The notes below the pieces were generated by a model. The model was not told the DNA's origin. It saw only the letters and a program-made list of their open reading frames with translations, and did not search any database. A program made the translations under genes and the position numbers. DNA of 64,000 bases from DASZQY01 sp035548515 (GTDB lineage Bacteria > Pseudomonadota > Alphaproteobacteria > Rhizobiales > Kaistiaceae), in NCBI GenBank assembly GCA_035548515.1, contig DASZSW010000013.1, positions 1 to 64,000 on the forward strand. Reading direction: 5' to 3'. Every line of letters starts with the position of its first letter. Position 1 is the stretch's first letter. Shown here in pieces: positions 53,693 through 62,731 of this stretch.

Positions 53693-55015
53693 GTGGCGCA
53701 ATCCGCCGACGTCTTCGAAATTACACACCGCAGCGTGTTCGCGATCGCGCTGCCGATGACCCTTGCCTATCTGACCACGCCGCTTGTAGGCGTCGTCAGC
53801 CTCGGCGTCATCGGCCAGCTTGGTGACCCTGCCCTGGTGGGTGGCGTGTCGATCGGCGGCCTGATTTTCGACTTGGTCTTTCTCAGCTTCAACTTCCTGC
53901 GCTCAGGCACGACCGGCCTGGTCGCGCAGGCGCTGGGCGCCGGCAACCCGCGCGAGATGACGGCAACGCTGGCGCGCGCCACCCTGCTCGCCCTCGGCAT
54001 CGGCTTCGTTATCCTCGTGCTGAACCGGCCGACCCTCGCCATCGCGCAGCATCTGATCGGCGGCAGCGACGCCGTGCAGGCGGCAACGCGCGATTACTGG
54101 CACATACGCGTGCTTGCGGCCCCGATGATGCTGGTTAATTACGTCATCCTCGGTTGGCTCATCGGCCTTGGGCGCGCAGGCTACGGCTTGTTGCTGCAGA
54201 TCGTGCTGAACGGCGTGAACATCGTTTGCGCTGTACTGCTCGTGCACGTTTATGGCTTTGGCGTCGCCGGTACTGCGCTCGCCAGCCTTGCCGCGGAAAC
54301 CCTTGCTGTCATTGCCGGCGTCGCGGTCGTCTTCCGCCTCGTCGGTCGTCGCGCACTGCCGGACAGGGACGAGATCCTCAGCCGCGCCGCGTTCGTGCGG
54401 CTGATGGCGCTGAACCGCGATATCCTGATCCGCTCCTTCGCCCTGCTGAGCGCCTTTGCCGTGTTCACTGCACGCAGCGCGGCGGCCGGCGATGTTGTCC
54501 TTGCCGCGAACGAGATCCTTATGAATCTCATCGTGCTCGCCGCCTACTTTCTGGATGGCCTCGCCGCTGCCGCGGAGCAGCTCACCGGCCGCGCCGTCGG
54601 CGCGCGCCGCCGTGCCGCGTTCGACCGCGCCGTCCGGCTGGCGGTCGGCTGGGGCTATGCCGTCGGCGGCACGCTCACGTTGCTGCTGCTTGGCGCAGGC
54701 GGCCTCGTGGTCGATCTCATGACCACCAGCGAGCCGGTTCGGATGGCCGCTCGCGGCGCGCTCATCTGGGCGGCGCTGTTCCCGTTATGCGGCACGCTCG
54801 CCTACCAGCTCGATGGCGTCTTCATCGGCGCGACATGGTCGCTGGACATGCGCAATACGATGCTGTTCGCGCTCGCGGTCTACCTCGCAGCCGGCGTCGC
54901 GCTCGGCGCCTTCCTCGGCATTACCGGCTGGTGGATAGCGCTGCTCGTGTTCCTGCTCACCCGCGGGGCATCGCTGTTGTGGCGGAGCAGGGTACGAGTC
55001 CGGTCGACGTTCTAG
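53693..55015 (+). CDS. MATE family efflux transporter (DinF-like)
   Basis: 440 aa from GTG 53693 with GGAGGGCGG ahead. Twelve helices in two MATE halves, starting FEITHRSVFAIALPMTLAYLTTPLVGVVSLGVIGQLGD (core IALPMTLAYLTTPL). Conserved LRSGTTGLVAQALG in the first half, and YFLDGLAAAAEQLTGRAVGA in the second, typical of the DinF branch. The proteins expel organic cations or oxidised compounds with Na+ or H+. Positioned 123 bp after the divergent GT fusion gene. Confidence 0.85.
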   Translation: MAQSADVFEITHRSVFAIALPMTLAYLTTPLVGVVSLGVIGQLGDPALVGGVSIGGLIFDLVFLSFNFLRSGTTGLVAQALGAGNPREMTATLARATLLALGIGFVILVLNRPTLAIAQHLIGGSDAVQAATRDYWHIRVLAAPMMLVNYVILGWLIGLGRAGYGLLLQIVLNGVNIVCAVLLVHVYGFGVAGTALASLAAETLAVIAGVAVVFRLVGRRALPDRDEILSRAAFVRLMALNRDILIRSFALLSAFAVFTARSAAAGDVVLAANEILMNLIVLAAYFLDGLAAAAEQLTGRAVGARRRAAFDRAVRLAVGWGYAVGGTLTLLLLGAGGLVVDLMTTSEPVRMAARGALIWAALFPLCGTLAYQLDGVFIGATWSLDMRNTMLFALAVYLAAGVALGAFLGITGWWIALLVFLLTRGASLLWRSRVRVRSTF

Positions 55016-55048
55016 CGTCGTGACCACCGTGCGGGCTAAGCTCGACAC

Positions 55049-55840
55049 ATGACGAAAGTGTTGCTGACGGGCGCGGGCGGCGGGGTGGGGCGGATGATCC
55101 GGCCGCTGCTGGCCGCGCGCTATGCGCTGCGCGTCTCGGATCGCGTGGCCATTCCTCACGAAGCCGGCGAAGAGCACATGCCCGCCGATCTCGCCGACAT
55201 AGACGCCGTCCGCGCCGCGGTTCGCGGTGTCGACGCAATCGTCCATCTCGGCGGCTTTTCGCTCGAATCGGATTTCGGCACGATCCTCGCGGCCAACATC
55301 GTCGGCACCCGCAATCTGTTCGAGGCCGCGCGGCTGGAAGGCGTGCGCCGCGTGGTCTTTGCGTCCAGCAACCATGTCATGGGCTTCTATCCACGCACCG
55401 AGAAGATCGGCGTCGATCGCAGCGTACGTCCCGACTCGCGCTATGGCGTCAGCAAAGCCTTCGGCGAGGCGCTCGCGAGCCTCTATGCGGACAAGTACGG
55501 CGCGGAATGCCTGGTCATCCGCATCGGTCACATCGCGCCGAAGCCGGAGAATCCGCGCGATCTTGCCGTGTGGCTGTCGCCCCGCGATTTCGTTCAGCTC
55601 ATCGCCATCGGGATTGAGCGGCCGGACCTCCGCTACGCCATCGTCTATGGCATGTCCGACAATGCGCGCGCCTGGTGGGAAGATTCAGCCGCCCGCGCCC
55701 TGGGCTACCGGCCCGAGGATAGGTCGGAGGACTACGCCGCCGAGGTGCTGGCGAAGGGCGACGCGCTGACTGGCGATCCGGTCGTTGACCTGAACCAGGG
55801 CGGCGCATTTGCGGCCGCCGAGGACATGAAGCCCGCTTAG
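55049..55840 (+). CDS. Uronate dehydrogenase-like NAD-dependent oxidoreductase
   Basis: 263 aa. Rossmann motif MTKVLLTGAGGGVGRMIRPLL; catalytic YxxxK in RYGVSKAFGE, following VVFASSNHVMGFYP. These match bacterial uronate dehydrogenase, which oxidises D-galacturonate or D-glucuronate to the aldarolactone. WLSPRDFVQLI and YGMSDNARAWW also fit. It lies ahead of a convergent sugar-acid import and dehydratase operon, which supports a role in sugar-acid breakdown. The substrate is inferred, not proven. Confidence 0.82.
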   Translation: MTKVLLTGAGGGVGRMIRPLLAARYALRVSDRVAIPHEAGEEHMPADLADIDAVRAAVRGVDAIVHLGGFSLESDFGTILAANIVGTRNLFEAARLEGVRRVVFASSNHVMGFYPRTEKIGVDRSVRPDSRYGVSKAFGEALASLYADKYGAECLVIRIGHIAPKPENPRDLAVWLSPRDFVQLIAIGIERPDLRYAIVYGMSDNARAWWEDSAARALGYRPEDRSEDYAAEVLAKGDALTGDPVVDLNQGGAFAAAEDMKPA

Positions 55841-56670
55841 CTCCGCTTGACGCGCGTGACCAGCTGCGTCGGATTGATGAAACGGAGCGCGATGAGCAGC
55901 CAGACCAGCGTGGTGACCATGTAGATCACCGCCATCGCGTCGATGGATTGCACAGCCCGCACGCCCGCGGCGAACACGGCGTAGTAGAGCGCGACCACCA
56001 GCGTCTGGCTGCTTGGCCCTGAGACGAAGAACGTCAGCTCGAACATCGCCAGCGTGCGCACGAGCACGATCAGCAACGAGGCGAGGATGCCCGGCATCAG
56101 CAGCGGCAGCAGCACATAGACGAACAGCTTCCAGGTGTTCGCGCCGAATACCCGCGCCGCCGCTTCGATCTTGGGGTCGATCTGCTCGATGAACGGGATC
56201 ATGATCAGGATGACGAACGGCACAGTCGGTACGAGATTGGCGAGCACCACACCCCAGAAAGTGCCGCCAAGGCCGGACTGGTAGAGAACGGTTGCGAGTG
56301 GAATGCCGTAGGTGATCGGCGGCACCAGCAGCGGCAGCAGGAACAGCAGCATCACGACCCGCTTTCCCGGAAAGTCGCGACGCGCCATCGCGTACGCCGC
56401 CGTGACGCCCAGCACCGCCGAAATCAGCACGACGGCGAACGCCACCTGAAACGTCACCGTCAGGATCTGGTTGAGCTGGAACTCGGCCCACGACGATGCG
56501 TACCAATTGGTCGTGTATCCCGCCGGCAGCCAGCTCCGGAGCCACCGCGTCGAGAACGACGAAACGACCACCGTCGCCACCATGGCGAAGAGGTTGAGGA
56601 TAAAGAAGCCGACGACCACCCACACCGCGGTTGCCCACAACTTCGCGCCGATCGTGGTGTCGCGGATCAT
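55837..56670 (-). CDS. ABC transporter permease (PotC-like)
   Basis: 277 aa with six helices; the EAA-type loop appears around AAARVFGANTWKLFVYVLLPLLMPG. Resembles the second permease of spermidine/putrescine- or 2-aminoethylphosphonate-type importers (MalG/PotC fold). Its neighbours are the matching first permease (4 bp gap), the ATPase and the binding protein, so it is the last gene of the importer. The substrate is most likely a sugar acid or related anion given the adjoining dehydratase, but this is inference. The end overlaps the convergent uronate dehydrogenase gene by four bases. Confidence 0.85.
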   Translation of the reverse strand: MIRDTTIGAKLWATAVWVVVGFFILNLFAMVATVVVSSFSTRWLRSWLPAGYTTNWYASSWAEFQLNQILTVTFQVAFAVVLISAVLGVTAAYAMARRDFPGKRVVMLLFLLPLLVPPITYGIPLATVLYQSGLGGTFWGVVLANLVPTVPFVILIMIPFIEQIDPKIEAAARVFGANTWKLFVYVLLPLLMPGILASLLIVLVRTLAMFELTFFVSGPSSQTLVVALYYAVFAAGVRAVQSIDAMAVIYMVTTLVWLLIALRFINPTQLVTRVKRS

Positions 56671-56674
56671 CGCC

Positions 56675-57559
56675 TCAGCCTTTCCCGCCCGCGGTCGAGC
56701 CGCGATAGAAGAAGCTGCGTCCTGCCAGCACGAGAACGACGATGGCGAGCTGCGTGAAGCCCATGATCATCGCGATCGTAGAGGCGAGGGGGTAGTCGTA
56801 CTTCTCGAACGCGGCCTGATACGCCGCGATCGAGATTACGCGCGTCGATCCCGCAGGATCGCCGAGCACCACCGCTGACGGGAACACCGAGAACGCCTGC
56901 ACGAACGAGAGGCAGAAGGTGATCGCGAGGCCCGGCGCCAGCAGCGGCAGGAAGACCGCGCGGAATCTCTGCGCGGCTTTCGCACCCAGCGTCGCCGCCG
57001 CCTGTTCCAGCGCAGGATCGATGCCCGTGACATAGGAGAGCGTCAGCAGGAAGGTGAACGGGAAACCCGAGATCAGCAGCGAGGCAAATACGCCCCAGTA
57101 ATTGTGCACCAGCCGGACCGGCTTATCGATGACGTGCAGGAACAGCAGCGTGCGATTGAACCATCCCTGCGGCCCGAGATAGTTGAGCAGTCCCTCAGCC
57201 ACGAGCACCGTGCCAAGCGTGATCGGCAGCACAAGAATGGCGGTGAGCAGTCGCTGCCTGTGCATCAAGCGCACGCGGAACGCGATCGGTACCGCGATGA
57301 CCAGGTTGAAGATGGTCACAGGCAGCGCCACCCAGATGGTCGTGGCGATCGTGTCGTAGAGGTACGAATCCGAGAAGAACGTGACGTAGTTGGCGAGCCA
57401 GTGACCCTCACGCGGGCTGAACGACAGCAGCAGCCCGTAGACGAAGGGATAAATGAACAGACCGACGATGAAGATTGCCGCCGGCAGCACCAGCAGCGTG
57501 ATGCCGTCAAGGCCGCGCGCCGCAAGCCGTTGCCGAAGGCTGGCGGTCGCCGCGGTCAT
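56675..57559 (-). CDS. ABC transporter permease (PotB-like)
   Basis: 294 aa with six helices, starting DGITLLVLPAAIFIVGLFIYPFVYGLLLS. EAA loop as LEQAAATLGAKAAQRFRAVFLPLLAPG. It pairs with the PotC-like permease to make the membrane channel. It overlaps the ATPase gene stop by four bases, so the operon is translated as one coupled unit: binding protein, ATPase, permease, permease. Confidence 0.87.
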   Translation of the reverse strand: MTAATASLRQRLAARGLDGITLLVLPAAIFIVGLFIYPFVYGLLLSFSPREGHWLANYVTFFSDSYLYDTIATTIWVALPVTIFNLVIAVPIAFRVRLMHRQRLLTAILVLPITLGTVLVAEGLLNYLGPQGWFNRTLLFLHVIDKPVRLVHNYWGVFASLLISGFPFTFLLTLSYVTGIDPALEQAAATLGAKAAQRFRAVFLPLLAPGLAITFCLSFVQAFSVFPSAVVLGDPAGSTRVISIAAYQAAFEKYDYPLASTIAMIMGFTQLAIVVLVLAGRSFFYRGSTAGGKG

Positions 57560-58626
57560 GCGTCGGCCGGATACACGAGGATACGGCCGGGCGCCGCGCT
57601 GAGGTGCACCGTCGATTCGAGGGCGACCGGCCGATCCGAGCGGAACACAAGCGCCAGATCGCCGGCATGCGCGGTACCGACGAATTCGCGTCCGCGATAT
57701 TCGATCGTCTCGACTTTCGCTGCGATTGCGCCGGGTCTGGCATCGCCGGCGACGAGGTCGTCCGGCCGAATCGCCAGGACGGCGGCGTCGCTGCCGGCGA
57801 GGTTGTCGCGCGCCATGCCGGTGATCCGGACGCCGGCGACATCGACCGTCGCCAGTTCGCCTTCGCGCGAGACGAGGTGTCCGGGGATGCGGTTGCGGAA
57901 CCCCATGAATTCCGCGACGTCGAGATGCGCCGGCGCCTCGTAGAGTTCCGTGGGCGTGCCCACCTGCCGGATCGACCCCGCGCGCATGACAACGACACGG
58001 TCGGCAAGCGACAGCGCCTCGTCCTGGTCATGCGTCACGTAGATGGTGGTGGAACCGACGAGATTGTGAATGCGCCGGATTTCGGCGCGCATCTCGAGAC
58101 GCAGCTTCGCGTCGAGATTGGACAGCGGCTCGTCCATCAGCACCAGCGGGGGCTCGATTATGATCGCCCGCGCAATCGCCACGCGCTGCTGTTGCCCGCC
58201 GGACAAGGCCCCGGGGAGCTTGTTGCCCTGGTCCTGCAGCCGCACCAGCGCCAGCGCCTCATCGACCTTTTTCTCGATCTCGGCTTTCGGCCGCCGCTGC
58301 ATGGTCAGGCCGAAGGCGATATTCTTCCGCACGCTCATGTGCGGGAACAGCGCGTAGTTCTGGAACACCATGCCGAAGCCGCGCTCCTCCGGCTTCAGCC
58401 GGTCGATGCGCGTCTTGTCGAGCCAGATGCTGCCGCCCGACAGCGTCAACAGACCGGCCAGACAATTGAGCGCGGTCGACTTGCCACAGCCAGACGGCCC
58501 GAGCAGCGCGATAAACTCGCCGCGGCGCACGGTCAGCGTCACGCTGTTCAGCGCATTGACGCTGCCGAAATTGCGGCTCATGTCATCGAGTCGCAGCTCG
58601 CGAAAATCACGTCCGGCGATAGCCAT
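57556..58626 (-). CDS. ABC transporter ATP-binding protein (PotA-like)
   Basis: 356 aa from ATG 58626, with GGGGAG five bases ahead; a longer frame upstream is not supported. Walker A LLGPSGCGKSTALN, Q-loop MVFQNYALFPHMSVR, signature LSGGQQQRVAIARA, Walker B PLVLMDEPLSNLDAKLR, H-loop YVTHDQDEAL, and a C-terminal OB/TOBE domain (about 240-350). It powers the four-protein importer. Separated from the binding-protein gene by a strong stem-loop. Confidence 0.92.
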   Translation of the reverse strand: MAIAGRDFRELRLDDMSRNFGSVNALNSVTLTVRRGEFIALLGPSGCGKSTALNCLAGLLTLSGGSIWLDKTRIDRLKPEERGFGMVFQNYALFPHMSVRKNIAFGLTMQRRPKAEIEKKVDEALALVRLQDQGNKLPGALSGGQQQRVAIARAIIIEPPLVLMDEPLSNLDAKLRLEMRAEIRRIHNLVGSTTIYVTHDQDEALSLADRVVVMRAGSIRQVGTPTELYEAPAHLDVAEFMGFRNRIPGHLVSREGELATVDVAGVRITGMARDNLAGSDAAVLAIRPDDLVAGDARPGAIAAKVETIEYRGREFVGTAHAGDLALVFRSDRPVALESTVHLSAAPGRILVYPADA

Positions 58627-58662
58627 GCATCTCCCCGTCGGAGGATAGGCCCGGTACGGCAA

Positions 58663-58687
58663 GGCTGGCGGCTCAGCACCGCCAGCC
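58663..58687 (-). terminator. Stem-loop between binding-protein and ATPase genes
   Basis: GGCTGGCGG (58663-58671) and CCGCCAGCC (58679-58687) form a 9-bp perfect stem with a seven-base loop. It is 20 bases after the binding-protein stop, without a T-run. Such intercistronic hairpins usually give more binding protein than transporter by partial termination or by protecting the upstream message. Confidence 0.6.
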
Positions 58688-58706
58688 CAGCCGCGACCAG
58701 TCTATA

Positions 58707-59882
58707 TTATTTCTTTTTCTGCGAACCGATCTCTTCGTCCCAGCGGCTGAACGCATAGACGAGCTTGTCCGGCAGAAGCGGAATTTCCTGCGGGTGCGAC
58801 GTGATCTCCTTAGCGTATTCGGGGCGACCAAACTCCTGGATGACCTTCTGGCTCGACGCCGGAGCCATCGACAGCGGCACGTCCTTCACCGCCGGACCCG
58901 GATAGAAATAGCCGTCGTCGTAGGTGACGGCCTGCGCCGGGGGCGAGAGCATATAATTGAGGAAGTCGATCAGCACGGCAAGCTTGTCCTGCGACACGCC
59001 CTTCGGGATACACAGGTAGTGCGCGTCGAGGATCCAGTGGTAGCCCTTGAGGAAGAAGACCTTGGCTTCCTTGGGCACCACGCCGAGGGCGCGCGGGTTG
59101 ATGTCCCAGCCCATCTGCGACGGGATCATGTCGCGCGAGCCCTCGCCGAGTTCCTTCATGGTCGGGCCGGTGCCGGCCGGATAGTACTCGACGTACTTGC
59201 CGAGTTCCTTCAGATACGACCAGGTCTTGTCCCAGCCGTTCTTCGGATCGTGCGGGTCCTTGTCGCCGAGGATATAGGGCAGCCCCATGATGAAGACGCG
59301 GCCGGGGCCGGAATTGGCCGGGCGCGCGTACATGAAGCGGTTCGGATTCGCCTTGGCCCAGGCGAGCAGGTCTTCCGCCGTCTCCGGCACCTTTTTGACT
59401 TTGTCCGGCATGTATTCCATCACCGGGCCGGCCGGGCAGAACACGATGCAGACGCCCTGGTTGGCGGCCAGTGCCTGCATCTTCTTGGCACCAGGCAGAT
59501 AGATGTCATCGAGCTTCGGCAGCTTGGACGAATATTCGGAGGCGATCGGAATCCAGAGCTTCTGGTCCACGCCGGCCGACAGCGCATCGATGCCGGTGAG
59601 CACGCCGTCGATGTCGACGCGGCCGGCGTCCTGCTGCGCCTTGATCTTGCCGGGCAGTTCCGGCGCCGGCGCCTTCGAGAAGGTGACGCGCGAGACGAGC
59701 TTTGGGTTCTTGTCGCGGTAGGCTTCGATCGCTTTCTGCGTCAGCGCCAGGTTGCCGGCAACGTCGACGAAATTGAGGGTGACCGGCGAGGTCGGCAATT
59801 TCAGATTCTGGGCAAAAGCCGGAAAGGCCGCGGCGCTGGCGAGGCCCCCGACGACGGTACGACGGGTCAACTTGATCGACAT
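58707..59882 (-). CDS. ABC importer periplasmic substrate-binding protein (PotD-like)
   Basis: 391 aa from ATG 59882 with GGGAGG seven bases ahead. Signal peptide MSIKLTRRTVVGGLASAAAFPAFAQ contains a twin-Arg motif (TRRTVV), so export by Tat is possible. The mature part fits the extracellular binding-protein family 1/6 (VTLNFVDVAGNLALTQKAIEAY, YLCIPKGVSQDKLAVLIDFLNYML). It is the first gene of the importer; a perfect palindrome sits 18 bases ahead of its start. A poly-Lys C-terminus (SQKKK) is odd but short. Confidence 0.85.
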   Translation of the reverse strand: MSIKLTRRTVVGGLASAAAFPAFAQNLKLPTSPVTLNFVDVAGNLALTQKAIEAYRDKNPKLVSRVTFSKAPAPELPGKIKAQQDAGRVDIDGVLTGIDALSAGVDQKLWIPIASEYSSKLPKLDDIYLPGAKKMQALAANQGVCIVFCPAGPVMEYMPDKVKKVPETAEDLLAWAKANPNRFMYARPANSGPGRVFIMGLPYILGDKDPHDPKNGWDKTWSYLKELGKYVEYYPAGTGPTMKELGEGSRDMIPSQMGWDINPRALGVVPKEAKVFFLKGYHWILDAHYLCIPKGVSQDKLAVLIDFLNYMLSPPAQAVTYDDGYFYPGPAVKDVPLSMAPASSQKVIQEFGRPEYAKEITSHPQEIPLLPDKLVYAFSRWDEEIGSQKKK

Positions 59883-59900
59883 TGCATCCTCCCTGGGTTT

Positions 59901-59918
59901 CACGCAACGCGTTGCGTG
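59901..59918. promoter_or_regulatory. Perfect 18-bp palindrome (LacI-type operator candidate) before the binding-protein gene
   Basis: CACGCAACGCGTTGCGTG is completely symmetric with a central CG, the hallmark of LacI/GalR-family operators. It ends 19 bases from the ATG of the binding-protein gene, where a repressor would block transcription or the leader. It differs in sequence from the palindrome at 62663, so a second regulator is implied. No lacI-type gene is in the window. Confidence 0.6.
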
Positions 59919-59986
59919 CATTTCTTCTGAACATCTCGGCCAAAGAACCGAACTTGCACGTCTCCGCGACGGCGTAGGCGGCCGCG

Positions 59987-60712
59987 CTATCGTCCTTTCG
60001 ACTTGCGCCAGGCGGCGAAATCCTCCTTCGCGCGCTCGTCGGTCGGCGGATAGAGGCCGAGAATGGACCGGCCCTTCTGCACCTCTTCCGTCACGAAATC
60101 CTCGAACGCCGTCATCTCGACCGCTTCGGCGGCGATCTCGTCGGCGAGGTGCGCCGGGATCACCACCACTCCTTCGCCGTCGCCGACGATGACATCGCCC
60201 GGCCACACCGGCGCATCGCCGCAGGCGATCGGCACGTTGATGTCGAGCGCCTGGTGCACCGTGAGATTGGTCGGCGCGGCGGGACGGCTGTGGTAGGCGG
60301 GAATGGCCAGCGCCGCTATCTCAGGCGAGTCGCGGAAGCCGCCGTCGGTGACGACGCCGGCGACGCCGCGGACCATCAGCCGCGTCACCAGGATCGAGCC
60401 GGCGGAGGCGGCGCGCGCGTCCTTGCGGCTGTCGATGACGAACACCGCGCCAGGCGGACACTCCTCCACCGCCTTGCGCTGCGGATGCGCGCGGTCCTGG
60501 AACACGGTGATCGGGTTGAGGTCCTCGCGCGCCGGGATGTAGCGCAGCGTATAGGCCTCGCCGACCATCGGTCCGGCGATGGGATTGAGCGGGCGGACGT
60601 CCTGGATGTACTGGTTGCGGAAGCCGCGCTTAAACAGCGCCGTGCAGATCGTCGCCGTGCTGACGGTCTTGAGCTTGTCGCGCGTGGCTGGCGATAGCAT
60701 AGATTCCATCAT
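59987..60712 (-). CDS. RraA-like family protein (possible aldolase / dehydratase partner)
   Basis: 241 aa. Two in-frame ATGs at 60712/60709 sit after GAGAGG, and an ATG at 60700 (MLSPATRDKL) is also possible. Core of the RraA fold: GVAGVVTDGGFRDSPEIAALAIPAYH and GDAPVWPGDVIVGDGEGVVVIPAHLADEI. Members include HMG/CHA-type aldolases and the RNase E regulator; in sugar-acid loci they are annotated as such only by similarity. Immediately downstream of the IlvD/Edd dehydratase (4 bp), so probably part of the same pathway. Confidence 0.8.
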   Translation of the reverse strand: MMESMLSPATRDKLKTVSTATICTALFKRGFRNQYIQDVRPLNPIAGPMVGEAYTLRYIPAREDLNPITVFQDRAHPQRKAVEECPPGAVFVIDSRKDARAASAGSILVTRLMVRGVAGVVTDGGFRDSPEIAALAIPAYHSRPAAPTNLTVHQALDINVPIACGDAPVWPGDVIVGDGEGVVVIPAHLADEIAAEAVEMTAFEDFVTEEVQKGRSILGLYPPTDERAKEDFAAWRKSKGR

Positions 60713-60716
60713 CCTC

Positions 60717-62450
60717 TCAAAAGATATCCGGCTCGCGCACCGGCGCGCCGAAATCGGTTCGCAGGAAATCGAAGTCGCAACCCTGGTCGGCCTGGCCGAC
60801 GTGGCGCGAGAACATCCAGCCGTAGCCGCGCTCGTAGCGCGGCTCGGGCTGCTTCTTCGCGGCGCGGCGGTGGGCGAGCTCTGCCTCCGGCACCTCGAGG
60901 GTGATCGAGCGCGCCGGCACGTCGACGCTGATGATGTCGCCGGTCTGCACCAGCCCGAGCGGACCGCCGACATAGGACTCCGGCGAAACATGCAGGATGC
61001 AGGCGCCGTACGATGTGCCGCTCATGCGTGCGTCGGAGATGCGCACCATATCGCGCACGCCCTGCTTCAGCAGCTTCTTCGGGATCGGCAGCATGCCCCA
61101 TTCCGGCATGCCGGGGCCGCCGAGCGGGCCGGCATTACGAAGTACGAGAACAGTGTCGCCGGTGACGTCGAGGTCGTCGCGATCGATGTTCGCCTTCAGG
61201 TCTGGATAGGTATCGAACACCAAAGCCGGCCCGGAATGCTTCAATAGATGCGGCGCTGCCGCCGACGGCTTCATGACACAGCCGGCCGGCGCCAGGTTAC
61301 CGCGGAGCACGGCGAGCGCGCCTTCGGCGTAGATCGGGTTGTTGAGCGGGCGAATGATGTCGTCGTTGTAGACCTCCGCCGCGGCGAGGCCTTCGCCCAG
61401 CGTGCGGCCGGAAGCGTTGACGTGGGAAAGGTCGAGGAACGGCTTCAGGCGCGACATCAGCGCCGGCAGACCGCCGGCGTAGTAGAAGTCTTCCATCAGG
61501 TACTTGTCGCCGCTCGGCCGGATGTTGGCGATCACCGGCACCTCGCGGCTCGCGCGGTCGAAGTCGTCGAGCGTGATCGCGTGGCCGGCGCGGCGCGCCA
61601 TCGCCAGCAGATGGATCACGGCATTGGTCGAGCAGCCCATGGCCATGGCGACGACGATGGCGTTGCGGTAGGCAGCCTCGGTCTGGATCGTCGCCGGCGT
61701 CAGATCCTCCCACACCATCTCGACAATGCGGCGACCGGAGTCGGCGCACATGCGAATGTGGCCGGAATCGGCGGCGGGAATCGATGACGCGCCGGGCAGC
61801 GTCATGCCGATGGCTTCGGCGAGCGCGGTCATCGTCGCCGCGGTGCCCATGGTCATGCACACCCCGTAGGAGCGCGCGATGCCGACTTCCATCTCGCACC
61901 ATGCCTTCTCGGAGAGCGCGCCGGCGCGCCGCTCGTCCCAGTATTTGAATGCGTCGGAACCCGAGCCGAGCACCTTTCCGTGCCAGTTGCCGCGCAGCAT
62001 CGGTCCGGCCGGCACATAGATGGCCGGCACGCCGGCGCTGGTGGCGCCGAGCAGCAGACCGGGCGTGGTCTTGTCGCAGCCGCCCATCAGTACGGCGCCG
62101 TCGACCGGATGCGAGCGGATCAGCTCCTCCGTCTCCATCGCCAGCATGTTGCGATAGAGCATGGTCGTCGGCTTGACCTTGCTCTCCGACAGCGACAGCG
62201 CCGGCAGTTCGACCGGAAAGCCGCCGGCCTGGAACACGCCGCGCTTGATGTCCTCGACGCGCTGCTTGAAGTGCGCGTGGCACTGGTTGAGATCGGACCA
62301 GGTATTGATGATACCGATGATCGGCCGGCCGACATAGTCGGTGGCGGAATAGCCCATCTGGTTCATACGCGAGCGATGACCGAACGAACGGAAGTCGTCC
62401 GGCAGGAACCAGCGCGCGCTGCGCAGTTCGTTGGACTGTTTACGCGCCAT
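60717..62450 (-). CDS. IlvD/Edd family dehydratase, L-arabinonate dehydratase-like
   Basis: 577 aa. Fe-S ligand cysteines are C57 (NQCHAHF), C125 (GGCDKTTP) and C198 (GVCMTMGTA). The spacing C57-C125-C198 (68 and 73) equals that I recall for Rhizobium L-arabinonate dehydratase (C59, C127, C200), a [2Fe-2S] enzyme that dehydrates aldonic acids to 2-keto-3-deoxy acids. The C-terminus holds VRISDARMSGTSYGACILHVSPE (core DARMSGTSYG). Together with uronate dehydrogenase and two aldolase-type genes it fits a sugar-acid pathway. Exact substrate needs enzyme work. Confidence 0.9.
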   Translation of the reverse strand: MARKQSNELRSARWFLPDDFRSFGHRSRMNQMGYSATDYVGRPIIGIINTWSDLNQCHAHFKQRVEDIKRGVFQAGGFPVELPALSLSESKVKPTTMLYRNMLAMETEELIRSHPVDGAVLMGGCDKTTPGLLLGATSAGVPAIYVPAGPMLRGNWHGKVLGSGSDAFKYWDERRAGALSEKAWCEMEVGIARSYGVCMTMGTAATMTALAEAIGMTLPGASSIPAADSGHIRMCADSGRRIVEMVWEDLTPATIQTEAAYRNAIVVAMAMGCSTNAVIHLLAMARRAGHAITLDDFDRASREVPVIANIRPSGDKYLMEDFYYAGGLPALMSRLKPFLDLSHVNASGRTLGEGLAAAEVYNDDIIRPLNNPIYAEGALAVLRGNLAPAGCVMKPSAAAPHLLKHSGPALVFDTYPDLKANIDRDDLDVTGDTVLVLRNAGPLGGPGMPEWGMLPIPKKLLKQGVRDMVRISDARMSGTSYGACILHVSPESYVGGPLGLVQTGDIISVDVPARSITLEVPEAELAHRRAAKKQPEPRYERGYGWMFSRHVGQADQGCDFDFLRTDFGAPVREPDIF

Positions 62451-62662
62451 CGGTGACGGACCGCTCTAGAGCCGTGTTGCCCGCGGGCAAGCGACGACGC
62501 AGCAGACGGAAACCTCTGCAAGCGACCGCGGCGCGCGAGCGACGGTGAGCATCGAGCGTTCTCCCCTTCGGCTGTCTCTGACGTTTTGGCCGCGGGCAAC
62601 CCGGACGTCGGGCGGTTGCTACGCGGCGTGCATTGTTGGCGACAGCATTGTGTGGCAGTAAA

Positions 62663-62680
62663 GCACTAATGCATTAGTGC
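62663..62680. promoter_or_regulatory. Perfect 18-bp palindrome, likely GntR-regulator operator
   Basis: GCACTAATGCATTAGTGC is fully symmetric and lies in the 281-bp gap between the divergent dehydratase and gntR genes, 52 bases from the gntR ATG and 213 bases from the dehydratase ATG. FadR/GntR-family regulators usually bind short palindromes between their own gene and the target operon. The rest of the gap has no other clear signal. Confidence 0.75.
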
Positions 62681-62731
62681 GTCAACCGGGTTTGTGCTAC
62701 AAGCGAATCCACAAGAGGCACGGAGACACTC

